From CBDBJR01 sp965206445 (GTDB lineage Bacteria; Pseudomonadota; Gammaproteobacteria; Arenicellales; Poriferihabitantaceae), in the NCBI GenBank assembly GCA_965206445.1, contig CBDBJR010000002.1:1054001-1118000 (forward strand): a stretch of 64,000 bases of DNA, given 5' to 3'. The position numbers and the translations under genes are program-made. The notes beneath the pieces were generated by a model. The model was not told where the DNA came from and searched no databases. It was given only the letters and a program-made list of their open reading frames with translations. Below are positions 9,472 to 18,324 of the stretch, one piece after another (the first letter of the stretch is position 1; every line of letters starts with the position of its first letter).

Positions 9472-10761
9472 ATGCCCGCTAAAACCATTGCCTTTTTCCC
9501 CGAAGCCGCGTTTGGCCCGGCGCTCAACTCGGTCGGGATTGCGCAGGCGGTCGAAAAAATCGGCCACCAGGTGGTGTTTCTGTCCGACCCGGGGTTTCTG
9601 GAAGTCTATCGCGGCTACGGCTTCAAGGCCCATCCGGTGAATTTGTCGGCGCCGATGCCGGCCGAGGAGATGGCCGGGTTCTGGGAGAATTTCATCAACG
9701 GGCATATTCCCAACTTCCGCAAAGCCCCGCTCGATCAGATCGACAATTACGTCAAGGAATGCTGGCAGGCAATCGTCGATAGCGCAAAATGGGCGGAAAA
9801 AGATTTGCCGGGAGTGCTGGCGCAGGTCAGGCCGGATCTAATCTGTGTCGATAACGTGATTATGTTTCCGGCCATCAAACGCTACGCGCACGAGCACGGC
9901 GTACCGTGGATTCGGATTATCTCCTGCTCGGAAAATGAGATCGAAGACCCCGATATTCCACCGCACCTCTCCGGCTGCGGCGCGCACGACAGCGCCTGCC
10001 ACGCGGCCTATCGCCGGCGGTTTGAGCAGGTGATCCAACCGCTCCACGATGACTACAACCGGTTCATCCGCGAGTGCGGCGAGCCGGCATACCCGCTGGC
10101 GCAGTTTTGCGAGACGTCGCCCACCCTGAATCTGCTGATTTATCCCGCAGCGGTCAAATTCCAGCGCCGGCAAGCGCTCGAGCCGCCGCAGTTTCAGTAT
10201 CTGCAAGGCTGCGTACGGCATGAGCAGGCGTACGCGGTGCCCGAGTTCAAACTGCACAACGACAAGCCGCTGCTGTACGTCAGCTACGGCTCGCTGGGCA
10301 GCGGCGATACGCCGCTGCTGCAACGGGTGATCGATGCGCTGGCGGCGATGCCGGTGCGGGCGCTGGTCAATGTCGGCGAATATATGCACGCCTACCGCAA
10401 TCTGCCCGACAATGTCCTGATTGCCGATTGGTACCCGCAGCCGTCGGTTATTCCGCAGGTTGACGTGGTGATTCATCACGGCGGCAACAACAGCTTTACC
10501 GAGTGCCTGTATTTCGGCAAGCCGGCAATCATCATGCCGTATGTCTGGGACGGGCACGACAACGCCACCCGCGTGCAGGAGACCGGCCACGGGTTCAAGC
10601 TGGATCGCTATCGCTGGGATGATGCACTGCTGCAAAAAACCATCGAGCGCTGCCTGCATGACCGGCAGATGCAGCGCCGACTCGCTGCGACTTCAGCCGA
10701 CATGCAAGCGCGCCATGGCCCGAGCCGGGCGGCGGGGTTGATTGCCGGCCTGCTGGGCTGA
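9472..10761 (+). CDS. Family-1 (UGT/MGT-like) glycosyltransferase
   Basis: This is a 429-residue GT-B enzyme expected to move a sugar from a nucleotide donor to a small hydrophobic or macrolide-like acceptor in the cytoplasm. The N-terminus has the IAFFPEAAFGPALNSVGIA loop that normally opens these proteins. The C-terminal donor site reads DVVIHHGGNNSFTE, then GKPAIIMPYVWDGHDNATR, the classical UGT signature with the catalytic-region HHGG. The start ATG has no clear Shine-Dalgarno. It stands 130 bases after the array and is followed by the transporter ATPase. Whether it works with the array proteins on a shared glycan or glycoside is conjecture. Confidence 0.85.
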   Translation: MPAKTIAFFPEAAFGPALNSVGIAQAVEKIGHQVVFLSDPGFLEVYRGYGFKAHPVNLSAPMPAEEMAGFWENFINGHIPNFRKAPLDQIDNYVKECWQAIVDSAKWAEKDLPGVLAQVRPDLICVDNVIMFPAIKRYAHEHGVPWIRIISCSENEIEDPDIPPHLSGCGAHDSACHAAYRRRFEQVIQPLHDDYNRFIRECGEPAYPLAQFCETSPTLNLLIYPAAVKFQRRQALEPPQFQYLQGCVRHEQAYAVPEFKLHNDKPLLYVSYGSLGSGDTPLLQRVIDALAAMPVRALVNVGEYMHAYRNLPDNVLIADWYPQPSVIPQVDVVIHHGGNNSFTECLYFGKPAIIMPYVWDGHDNATRVQETGHGFKLDRYRWDDALLQKTIERCLHDRQMQRRLAATSADMQARHGPSRAAGLIAGLLG

Positions 10762-10864
10762 GCGGTATCCGGGTGGCGCGGGTGTCGATAACCATCGCGC
10801 TATGTCGCAGCGGCGGCCAGCCTCGGCCCCTGTCCGGGCCGGGTGGGGCGGTCCATCCGTGAGC

Positions 10865-11998
10865 ATGGGCGGCGAGAAAACCGGGCGCTCGCAGGAGGTC
10901 GTGTCGTTCCAGAATGTCTGGAAGCGCTATGGCGATATCGTCGCCGCCCGGGATCTAAACCTGTCTATCGACAGCGGCGAGTTCCTCTCTTTTCTCGGCC
11001 CTTCCGGCTGCGGCAAAACCACCCTGCTCAGGATGATAGCGGGCTTCGAACAGCCCGACGAGGGCATCGTCTGCCTCAAGGGCGAGTCGGTAAACGGCGT
11101 GCCGGCCTACCGGCGACCGGTCAACATGGTGTTTCAGCAATACGCGCTGTTTCCGCATCTCAACATTGCCGACAATGTGGCCTACGGGCTGAAACAGCGC
11201 CAGCCGAAACCGACCGCGCGCGAGCTCGACCGCCGGGTGGCGGCGGCGTTGGAGCTGGTGCGGCTGTCCGGCTATCAGCGCCGCCGGATCTGGGAAATAT
11301 CCGGCGGTCAGCAGCAGCGGGTTGCCCTCTCCCGGGCGCTGATTAACCGGCCCGACGTGCTGCTGCTGGATGAGCCGCTGGCCGCGCTGGACCGCAAGCT
11401 GCGCCGGGAAATGCAGCTCGAACTACAAAGCCTGCAAAGAAGTGTCGGCATCACGTTTGTGCTGGTCACCCACGACCAGGAGGAGGCGCTGTCGATGAGT
11501 GATCGGGTCTGCATCATGCAGGACGGCGAGATCATCCAGGTTGGCAGTCCCAGGGAGTTGTATGATCAGCCGTTGAATCGCTATGTCGCCGATTTTGTCG
11601 GCAAATCGAATTTTTTCGACGGCGTGATTGTCGCCTCCGACAGCGCCGACCTGACGGTCAGACTCGGCAGCGGGGACCTGGTTTGCGCCGGCCGGCAGGC
11701 CGGCGCCGACTATGCGGTCGGCCAGGCGGTGGCGCTGGGTGTCAGGCCCGAACAGATATTGCTGGCCAGATCATCGGAGCATTTGAGAACCGATGGTAGT
11801 ATTGTCGTTGAGGCGACGGTCAGAAACCGCATCTTTCTCGGCGAGCATACCGAGTACCTGCTGTTTAGCCGCCCGCTGGGCGAGTTTCTGGCGCTGTTGC
11901 CAAGGCAGAACGAATTCGAGCAAACCCCGATCGAGGTCGGGGAAAGTATCAAAGTCGGTTGGAGCCGCGCGGCCAATCTGGTGTTTGGCGACAGCTGA
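10865..11998 (+). CDS. Spermidine/putrescine-type ABC transporter ATP-binding protein (PotA/PotG-like)
   Basis: This ATPase energises polyamine-type import together with the three genes that follow. It shows Walker A (GPSGCGKTT), Q-loop (VFQQYALFPHL), signature (ISGGQQQRVALSR), Walker B (LLLDEPLAALD) and H-loop (VLVTHDQEEA). A C-terminal TOBE-like regulatory domain follows (GVRPEQILLAR). The frame is open to 10742. The ATG at 10865 gives the usual N-terminus about 15 residues before VVSFQNVWKRYGD, while GTG at 10859 or ATG at 10802 are alternatives. Length from 10865 is 377 residues, normal for the family. Confidence 0.9.
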   Translation: MGGEKTGRSQEVVSFQNVWKRYGDIVAARDLNLSIDSGEFLSFLGPSGCGKTTLLRMIAGFEQPDEGIVCLKGESVNGVPAYRRPVNMVFQQYALFPHLNIADNVAYGLKQRQPKPTARELDRRVAAALELVRLSGYQRRRIWEISGGQQQRVALSRALINRPDVLLLDEPLAALDRKLRREMQLELQSLQRSVGITFVLVTHDQEEALSMSDRVCIMQDGEIIQVGSPRELYDQPLNRYVADFVGKSNFFDGVIVASDSADLTVRLGSGDLVCAGRQAGADYAVGQAVALGVRPEQILLARSSEHLRTDGSIVVEATVRNRIFLGEHTEYLLFSRPLGEFLALLPRQNEFEQTPIEVGESIKVGWSRAANLVFGDS

Positions 11999-12046
11999 CA
12001 ATGCGGCAATCAAGCCATCATTCACTACACAGTTAGGAGGTTAACC

Positions 12047-13204
12047 ATGTCACACGACAATCATCCGCTCAATCGGAAACAATTCATGCGGGAATTATGG
12101 CGCTACCGCCACGGCTCAATCAGCCGGCGCCAATTCCTGGGGGTCACCGGCCTGGGCACGGCCACGGCGGTGCTGGCGGCGGCTGTGCCGGGGCTGGTGC
12201 CGCGCAAATCAGCGGCGGCGGAGATTGGCGACCGGGTTGTGCTGGCAACCTGGCCGAACTATCACGACCCCGCCAATTTCGAGGCGTTCACGGAAATGAC
12301 CTCGGCCCACGTACAGGTGAACGTGTTTGGCTCGAACGAAGAGATGCTGGCCAAGTTGCAGGCCGGCGGCAGCGGCTGGGATGTTTTTGTGCCGACCAAT
12401 TACACCATCACGACCTATGTAGGCGAAGACCTGATCGAGCCGTTGGATTTGTCCCGGCTGCCGAACTATGTCGCCGACGCATTCGATGCCCGCTTCTCCG
12501 ATGCGGGGACGGTCAATGGGCGCGTGTATGCGGTGCCGAAAAACTGGGGCACCACCGGCTATGTGGTCAATACGGCGCATACCAACGGCAGAAAAATGAC
12601 CAGCTGGAAAGACTTCTGGGACATTACCCGGGACGAGTTTTCCGGCCGTACGATGGTGCATGACTACCAGTTGACGACCATCGGCAATGCGTTGAAATAT
12701 TTCGGCTATTCATTCAATTCGATCGATGAAACCGAGCTGGCGGCGGCGGAAAAACTGCTGCTGGAGGTCAAGCCGCATTTGTTTGCCATCAACAGCGACT
12801 ACCAGCCGTCGCTGCGCAGCGGCGACGCCTGGATGTCGATGTGCTGGACCGGCGACGGCAAACAGCTGAACACCGACATCCCGACCATGCGATATATCCT
12901 GGGCGTCGAAGGCGGAGAAATCTGGAGCGATTATTACGCCGTCCCCCGTGGGGCGGAACACCGGGAGGCCGGCTATGCGCTGATAAACTACCTGCTCGAC
13001 CCGGCGGTCAATGCCAAAGAGGTGCTGGCGCACGGCTATCCGGTTGCCGACCGCAATACCAACGCATTGCTGCCCAAAGCGCTACTGGAAGACCCGATCC
13101 TGTATCCGGCGCAGGAGTTGCTCGACGCCCTTGAGTTTGGCGCCGCCGCCACGCTGACCGACCCGAACCGGGCCGAGTTGCTGGCCCGCTTCAAGTCCGC
13201 TTGA
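12047..13204 (+). CDS. Spermidine/putrescine-type ABC transporter substrate-binding protein (PotD/PotF-like)
   Basis: This is a 385-residue periplasmic binding protein. A long N-terminal region carries a twin-arginine signal (SRRQFLGVTG), then a hydrophobic segment and an AAA cleavage region. The mature protein starts with the VLATWPNYHDPANFEAF type strand of PotD proteins, followed by the GWDVFVPTNYTI hinge and AVPKNWGTTGYVVNT. A strong ribosome site (AGGAGG, ending about 7 bases before the ATG) precedes it. It follows the ATPase gene by 48 bases and precedes the first permease by 18. The ligand is probably a polyamine but may be another small cation, since this family is often over-named. 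Confidence 0.88.
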   Translation: MSHDNHPLNRKQFMRELWRYRHGSISRRQFLGVTGLGTATAVLAAAVPGLVPRKSAAAEIGDRVVLATWPNYHDPANFEAFTEMTSAHVQVNVFGSNEEMLAKLQAGGSGWDVFVPTNYTITTYVGEDLIEPLDLSRLPNYVADAFDARFSDAGTVNGRVYAVPKNWGTTGYVVNTAHTNGRKMTSWKDFWDITRDEFSGRTMVHDYQLTTIGNALKYFGYSFNSIDETELAAAEKLLLEVKPHLFAINSDYQPSLRSGDAWMSMCWTGDGKQLNTDIPTMRYILGVEGGEIWSDYYAVPRGAEHREAGYALINYLLDPAVNAKEVLAHGYPVADRNTNALLPKALLEDPILYPAQELLDALEFGAAATLTDPNRAELLARFKSA

Positions 13205-13222
13205 CCGGCTGGCCGCATCGGG

Positions 13223-14080
13223 ATGACCGCAAACAGCAGGCTGATTCACCGGCTGTTGCTGCTGCCGGCCGCTTTCTGGCTGACTGTCATGCTGGTGCTG
13301 CCGCTGGTTGTGGTGGTCGTTTTCAGCTTCGGTGAGCGCGCGCCGGCGGGCGGCTATGCGGCGGGTTTCAGCCTGCAGCAGTACGCCAATCTGCCGGCGC
13401 GTTTTACCGCATTCAAAAATACCCTGCTGCTCGCCCCGATCGGCACGCTGGCGGCGCTGCTGATTGCGTATCCGCTGGCGTACTACCTGGCGGTCAAAAC
13501 CGCTCCGGGATTGAAAACCATTTTGCTGGTGATGATTATTGTGCCGTTTTGGACCAGCATCCTGATTCGGACCTACGCCTGGATCTTCATCCTGGGCGGC
13601 CAGGGGATTCCGCGCCTGCTGGACCTGATCGGCCTCGACGGCGTGCGGCTGATCAATACCCCGACCGCGGTGCTGATCGGCATCGTTTACGGCTATTTTC
13701 CGCTAATGGTATTCCCGATCTATGTCAGCCTGGAGAAGCTGGACAAACGGCTGCTTGAGGCGTCCCAGGACCTGGGCGCCTCGCCGCTGCGCACGTTTCG
13801 CAACGTTACCCTGCCGCTGTCGCTGCCCGGCATGGCCGCCGGCTGCATGCTGGTGTTCATTCTATTGATGGGCGAGTTTCTGATTCCCGCGCTGCTGGGC
13901 GGCGGCAAGGTGTTTTTCGTCGGCAATGCGCTGGTCGATCTGTTTTTGCAATCTCGCAACTGGGCCTACGGCTCGGCGGTCGCATCAACGCTGGTCGTGA
14001 TCATGCTGATTACCGTCACCGTATACATGAAGCTGATACAGCGCAGCGCCGGTCAGCGTCAGGACGTATCGCTGGTATAA
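13223..14080 (+). CDS. Spermidine/putrescine-type ABC transporter permease 1 (PotB/PotH-like)
   Basis: This is a 285-residue inner-membrane protein with about six hydrophobic segments, the first at residues 10-35. The cytoplasmic EAA loop reads LLEASQDLGASPLRTF-NVTLPLS, which docks on the ATPase. IRTYAWIFILGGQG is a family hallmark. The ATG at 13223 begins 18 bases after the binding-protein stop. It forms a heterodimer with the product of the next gene. Confidence 0.9.
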   Translation: MTANSRLIHRLLLLPAAFWLTVMLVLPLVVVVVFSFGERAPAGGYAAGFSLQQYANLPARFTAFKNTLLLAPIGTLAALLIAYPLAYYLAVKTAPGLKTILLVMIIVPFWTSILIRTYAWIFILGGQGIPRLLDLIGLDGVRLINTPTAVLIGIVYGYFPLMVFPIYVSLEKLDKRLLEASQDLGASPLRTFRNVTLPLSLPGMAAGCMLVFILLMGEFLIPALLGGGKVFFVGNALVDLFLQSRNWAYGSAVASTLVVIMLITVTVYMKLIQRSAGQRQDVSLV

Positions 14081-14085
14081 ACACC

Positions 14086-14907
14086 ATGCGGGTGTACGCC
14101 ATTGTCGTCTATCTGTTTCTGTATGCGCCGATTGCGCTGATTGTGCTGTTCAGTTTCAACTCCGGCCGCCATGCCAGCGACTTCATCGGATTTTCGGCCA
14201 AATGGTATGGCAAGGTGCTCTCCAATCCGCTGGCCATGGAAGCGCTGGCAACCAGCCTGAGCGTGGCCCTGCTGACCGCCGTCCTGGCCAGCCTGTCCGG
14301 CACGATGGCGGCACTTGGCCTGCAGCGGGCCAAACGCCGCACCCGGATCGTGTTTGATGCGGCGATCTACATCGCCATCATGATCCCGGGCATCGTAATT
14401 GGCATCGCCACGCTGATTGCGCTGGTCACCGTGTTCGGCTTTTTGAACCCGCTGCTGAGCGAATGGTGGCCGCTCTGGCTGGGCCAGGCGCCACGGCTGA
14501 AAATGGGCTATGCCTCCCTGGTCGCCGCCCATACCGTGTTCACCACGGCGCTGGTAGTGATCATCGTCCGCTCCCGGATTGACGGCATGGACCGCACCCT
14601 GATTGATGCCTCATCCGATTTATACGCCACCCCGTGGGGCACCTTCAGGCAGGTCACGCTGCCGCAGATTTCCCCGTCAATCCTGGCCGGTTTTCTGCTC
14701 AGCTTCACCTTCAGTTTCGATGATTTCATCATTGCTTTCTTCGTCGCCGGCGCGCAAACCACACTGCCGGTCTATGTCTTTTCCTCGATTCGACGCGGCG
14801 TGACGCCGGAGATAAATGCCATCGGAGCGATGGTGCTGGCGATCTCGCTGACGCTACTGGTAGCCGCCCAGTTCCTGCTGCGCGCACGCAACAAGCGGCG
14901 TGTATAG
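14086..14907 (+). CDS. Spermidine/putrescine-type ABC transporter permease 2 (PotC/PotI-like)
   Basis: This is a 273-residue inner-membrane permease starting five bases after permease 1. The N-terminal segment (AIVVYLFLYAPIALIVLFSF) is the standard PotC opening. The EAA loop is LIDASSDLYATPWGTFRQVTLPQ, and the SFTFSFDDFIIAFFVAG segment is the conserved translocation helix. It ends the four-gene operon and is followed by a weak hairpin at 14926. Confidence 0.9.
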   Translation: MRVYAIVVYLFLYAPIALIVLFSFNSGRHASDFIGFSAKWYGKVLSNPLAMEALATSLSVALLTAVLASLSGTMAALGLQRAKRRTRIVFDAAIYIAIMIPGIVIGIATLIALVTVFGFLNPLLSEWWPLWLGQAPRLKMGYASLVAAHTVFTTALVVIIVRSRIDGMDRTLIDASSDLYATPWGTFRQVTLPQISPSILAGFLLSFTFSFDDFIIAFFVAGAQTTLPVYVFSSIRRGVTPEINAIGAMVLAISLTLLVAAQFLLRARNKRRV

Positions 14908-14925
14908 GCTCAGCAACAGAGGGCA

Positions 14926-14947
14926 CTTCTCGCCCCGGGAGGAGAAG
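14926..14947 (+). terminator. Weak hairpin after the polyamine transporter operon
   Basis: CTTCTC and GAGAAG form a six-pair stem around a GC-rich ten-base loop, 18 bases after the permease stop. No T-run follows, so it may only stabilise the mRNA 3' end. The remaining intergenic sequence to 15263 holds the IS scrap at 15138 and nothing else I can support. Confidence 0.3.
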
Positions 14948-15137
14948 CCGGGCAAATCCGGCCTATCGGCTGCCGGATAAAAGGGTTTGATCGCGTCGTC
15001 CGGAACGGGCATGGCTGGCCCATGAACGATCAGGCCCAACGACAAATGCAACCCCCGCACTTCTGGCAAACCTGCGCACCGCCGCCTGCACCGGTGGCCG
15101 AGATACGCCACCTGCGCACCGCATCCTGCTCTGGCGA

Positions 15138-15196
15138 TGAAATCTCCTGTATAATTACGGCCCGTCAATTACCCGTAGTGCCAAAAGTACCGGCGC
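15138..15196 (+). mobile_element. Remnant of IS481-like right end
   Basis: The stretch CTCCTGTATAATTACGGC, then CAATTACCCGTAGTGCCAAAAGTACC, aligns with the 3' end of the intact element at 53050-53100 (CTCCGATACAATTCGGC, then CAACTGCCACAGTGCCAAAGG). Only the last ~60 bases survive. The perfect TATAAT at 15150 lies inside this relic, so it may be accidental, or the relic may now serve as promoter for the thioredoxin-fold gene. Confidence 0.55.
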
Positions 15197-15263
15197 CTGC
15201 AATAACTGGATTTTTATCAAAACAAATGGTTATCATCGACAATACCCCTACAGGGTCTCTACT

Positions 15264-15818
15264 ATGGCACTAACGGAAACTCCGGTGTGCGCGTTCGGCC
15301 TGAATGCCGTCGATTTTCAGCTGCAGGGCACCGACGGGAAAATCTGGTCATTGAGCGACTGCCGCGGCGAGCGGGGCACCCTGATCATGTTTATCTGCAA
15401 TCATTGCCCCTATGTTCAGGCGGTTCTCGACCGCTTGCTGGATGATGTCAGGCGATTGCAGGCTATGGGCGTCGGTTGCGCCGCCATCATGCCCAACGAT
15501 AGCCGGGCTTATCCCGAGGACAGCTTCGATAACATGGCTGTGCTGGCGCGCCAAAAAAAGTTTTCGTTTCCCTATCTGCTTGATGAAACCCAGCAAACCG
15601 CGAGAGACTACGGCGCCGTGTGTACGCCCGATTTCTTCGGCTACAACAGCGATCTGAAACTGCAATTTCGCGGCAGATTGGACGCCAGCGGGATGCAGCC
15701 GGCCGCGGAAGGTTCGCGGCGGGAATTATATGCAGCGATGCAGCAAATTGCCGCAACCGGGCAGGGGCCCGAACAGCAGACCCCCAGCGTGGGCTGCTCG
15801 ATCAAATGGCGCAATTGA
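15264..15818 (+). CDS. Thioredoxin-fold (AhpC/TSA-type) protein
   Basis: This is a 184-residue soluble protein of the alkyl-hydroperoxide-reductase/thioredoxin superfamily. The probable redox motif is C45-N-H-C48-P in ICNHCPYVQA, a variant seen in a bacterial group of thioredoxin-like proteins. It is followed by a DDVRRLQ helix, the VGCAAIMPNDSRAYPEDSF region and the cis-Pro-type VCTPDFFGY segment. There is no signal peptide, so it acts in the cytoplasm. The reaction is probably thiol-disulfide exchange or peroxide reduction, with partner unknown. The gene stands alone and its promoter may come from the IS relic upstream. Confidence 0.8.
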   Translation: MALTETPVCAFGLNAVDFQLQGTDGKIWSLSDCRGERGTLIMFICNHCPYVQAVLDRLLDDVRRLQAMGVGCAAIMPNDSRAYPEDSFDNMAVLARQKKFSFPYLLDETQQTARDYGAVCTPDFFGYNSDLKLQFRGRLDASGMQPAAEGSRRELYAAMQQIAATGQGPEQQTPSVGCSIKWRN

Positions 15819-15885
15819 GCGCCTTGGTCAAGGAGCAGTCGGTCGTTGATTTTTTAAACTCTTTGCAAACGAGGAAAATAACGTC

Positions 15886-16575
15886 ATGAATAAATACACG
15901 CACTATATCACTACCGAATACAACGACAGTTTTGAAAAAGTAGATGGACTTCGGTGGTTGCCATGGGTCGGCAAGCACTACGACGAAACTCGAATCTTGA
16001 TTATCGGGGCAAGCACCCACAAAGACGACGGACATGATTGGACACTGGATCCGCAATGGGGGGGGCCGGAAAATGCCAGCCATATACTGGTGGCGGGGGT
16101 AGAAAACAAAGATGCCCCGGCATTTGGCTCGGAATTTTGCAAAAAACCATTTGATGCCACAGTGAAAATGTTCCTGCCCGAAATGGACATGGAACAAGCC
16201 CGCCAACAATTTTGGCCGGCGGTTGCCTTTAACAATTTTTGTCAAGAGATAGTCGAGGAGAGTGGAGACGCTTGCCCATGTCGAGAAGAGTCCATTCAGG
16301 CATTGCAAGACACGATTGAAGTTCTCAAGCCTAGATTGGTGATTGCCTGGACGACGGAAATTGGGAATTTTGGGTTTGATGGGCATGAGGATCAGGAAAA
16401 AATCAATCGTGATATACCGAGAGTGGTCGATAAGCCGACACCGATTGTTGGAATAAAGCATCCGTCTATGGCCTTTAGTGCCGCTGATTGGCTCGAGTTT
16501 TTGCAGCGCAACCCTGTGACTAGCCGACCGATTGCGGATTTGATGGCGTATCTGAAACGGCAGCCGAGCAGTTAG
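15886..16575 (+). CDS. Uracil-DNA-glycosylase-superfamily-like protein
   Basis: This is a 229-residue soluble protein of uncharacterised type. The opening strand TRILIIGASTHKD, the middle FWPAVAFNNFCQEIV, the strand LKPRLVIAWTTEIGNFGF and the closing HPSMAFSAADW follow the order of motifs in UDG-fold family proteins. In those, a GxS/E-x-H loop, an F-x-N stretch and a terminal H-P-S loop frame the pocket. The catalytic Asp/Asn cannot be assigned by eye. Lower GC and different codon use from its neighbours suggest a separate origin. It could also be a nucleotide- or stress-related pseudoenzyme. Confidence 0.5.
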   Translation: MNKYTHYITTEYNDSFEKVDGLRWLPWVGKHYDETRILIIGASTHKDDGHDWTLDPQWGGPENASHILVAGVENKDAPAFGSEFCKKPFDATVKMFLPEMDMEQARQQFWPAVAFNNFCQEIVEESGDACPCREESIQALQDTIEVLKPRLVIAWTTEIGNFGFDGHEDQEKINRDIPRVVDKPTPIVGIKHPSMAFSAADWLEFLQRNPVTSRPIADLMAYLKRQPSS

Positions 16576-16714
16576 ATTGCCGCCAATAATCGGTTGAGTC
16601 AGTAGCATACAGAGCAAGCATCTCCCTGTTTGCCTTCGCCATTGCCGCCGATCAACAGGCACGCAGGCTGCTCAATGGGTACCGAATTCCCTAACGCATC
16701 GAATCCACCGTAGC

Positions 16715-17863
16715 ATGGCCGACATTCGCCCTTTTCATCTCGACGTTGCCGACGCCACCCTCGACCGCATTCGCGCCCGGGTGGCCGACTATCCGTGGCA
16801 TGAGATGCCCGACGACGGCGGCTGGGCCTATGGCACCAACCTCGATTATATGCAGGCGTTCTGCGCCTACTGGCTCAACGAGTACGACTGGCGCCGGCAC
16901 GAGGCGCGCATCAATCGGTTTTCGCACCATCTGGCCGCAGTCGATGGCATCGATCTGCACTTTATCCATGAAAAAGGCAGCGGCCCGGCGCCGCTGCCGC
17001 TGATCATCTCGCATGGCTGGCCCGGTTCGGTGGTCGAGTTCCTCGATCTGATTGAGCCGCTGGCCCACCCGCAGCGCTTCGGCGGCAGCATCGAGGATGC
17101 CTTCACCGTAGTCGCGCCGTCGCTGCCGGGGTTCGGCTTTTCCGGTCGCCCGCCGCGCCCGTACGGGCCGCGAAAAATGGCCGCGCTGTTCAACCAATTG
17201 ATGACCGACGTGCTGGGCTACGATAGCTATCTGGCACAGGGCGGCGATTGGGGCGGGGCGATTTCATCCTGGCTGGGGATGGCGCATGCGCCGGCCTGCC
17301 GTGCGATCCATATCAATATCATGACGATGCGCCACCCCGACGGCCCGCAGGGGGCGGCAGAGCAGGCATGGGCGGCCGAATTCGAGCGCGAGCAGATCAT
17401 GGAGGACGGCTATCGAACGCAGCAGGCGACCAAACCGCAAACCCTGAGCTACGCGATGATGGACAGCCCGGTCGGGGTGGCCGCGTGGCTGCTCGAGAAA
17501 TTCAACTCGTGGTCTGATACCGACGGCGACGATATCGAGAGTGCGCATTCCAAAGACACGCTGCTGACCAACATCATGGTTTATCTGGTAACCCGCAGCT
17601 TCAATACCGCATCGTGGATTTATTACGGCCGCCGCGAGGAGGGCGGGCGCGTGCTGTCGCCGCAAGGCAAGCGGGTGGAAGTGCCGACGGCCGCGGCCTT
17701 GTTCCCGCAGGAAATGCTGTCCTGGCCGCCGCGCTCCTACGTCGAGCGCGTGTACAACCTGACCCGCTGGAGCGAGATGCCAAGAGGCGGACACTTCGCG
17801 GCGCTGGAGGAGCCGGAGTTGTTGATTGACGACCTGCGGGCGTTTGCGCGCACGCTGCGTTAG
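16715..17863 (+). CDS. Epoxide hydrolase (EHN domain plus alpha/beta hydrolase)
   Basis: This is a 382-residue soluble enzyme predicted to open epoxides to vicinal diols. An N-terminal EHN lid domain (residues 1-110, with MPDDGGWAYGTNLDYM) precedes the hydrolase core. The core shows the oxyanion HGWPGSV, the nucleophile Asp in GGDWGG and the catalytic His in GGHFAALEEPE. Overall it resembles the microsomal-type epoxide hydrolases of bacteria. The gene is alone, and the ATG at 16715 has no strong ribosome site. Confidence 0.9.
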   Translation: MADIRPFHLDVADATLDRIRARVADYPWHEMPDDGGWAYGTNLDYMQAFCAYWLNEYDWRRHEARINRFSHHLAAVDGIDLHFIHEKGSGPAPLPLIISHGWPGSVVEFLDLIEPLAHPQRFGGSIEDAFTVVAPSLPGFGFSGRPPRPYGPRKMAALFNQLMTDVLGYDSYLAQGGDWGGAISSWLGMAHAPACRAIHINIMTMRHPDGPQGAAEQAWAAEFEREQIMEDGYRTQQATKPQTLSYAMMDSPVGVAAWLLEKFNSWSDTDGDDIESAHSKDTLLTNIMVYLVTRSFNTASWIYYGRREEGGRVLSPQGKRVEVPTAAALFPQEMLSWPPRSYVERVYNLTRWSEMPRGGHFAALEEPELLIDDLRAFARTLR

Positions 17864-17944
17864 GGCGCTCATGGCGACCGATGGCTGATTGCTGTAATTT
17901 GATTGCCGGCTTGTCGGCGTTTTTTGCGTGCCGCGATGGTTTTG

Positions 17945-18215
17945 TTGGCAGCCGCTTCGCATATTGCCGGTTATTGCGTGGTGTATGATGTTTTCGAGCG
18001 CGCGTTGCAATTGGAGCGCCATGGACAATGGATCAAAAGGAAAAGCTGCGACACATTCGGGCTGGTCGGCTCTTATAACGGGCGATATTATTGCAGCCGG
18101 AATGCCGCAAGAGGTGGACTTGGGAAGAAACCCGCTGATGTATTTGAAGCCCGGACAAGTGGTGACGCTCGGTGTAGAATAGCTGGGCGAACAACGCCAG
18201 CGTGTTGTCGTTTGA
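17945..18215 (+). pseudogene. Remnant of fumarylacetoacetate-hydrolase-family gene
   Basis: Two pieces in different frames reconstruct the C-terminal half of an FAH-family hydrolase. HIAGYCVVYDVFER, then LERHGQWIKRKSCDTFG, matches the conserved metal-binding and loop region. After a deletion and frame change, ITGDIIAAGMPQEVDLGR, then YLKPGQVVTLGVE, is followed by a TAG at 18180 inside the usual GLGEQRQRVV ending, which is still readable to 18213. The frameshift and internal stop show the gene is dead. The rest of 17864-18324 holds nothing else I recognise. Confidence 0.75.
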
Positions 18216-18324
18216 AACGGCGCGGCGACATGGCAGATTGATGACCGTCGCCGATACGGGGCAGCGATGCAATGCTGTGCAACGGCAAACCGTTTGTTGC
18301 CCCGCGCACTTGGATTAGCCTTGA

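Noticed and set aside
9838..10659. 273-codon minus-strand frame
   Set aside because: Antisense of the GT1 glycosyltransferase, no motif, no ribosome site.
15022..15273. 83-codon frame before the thioredoxin-fold gene
   Set aside because: Runs through an IS relic and into the next start; no family resemblance or ribosome site.
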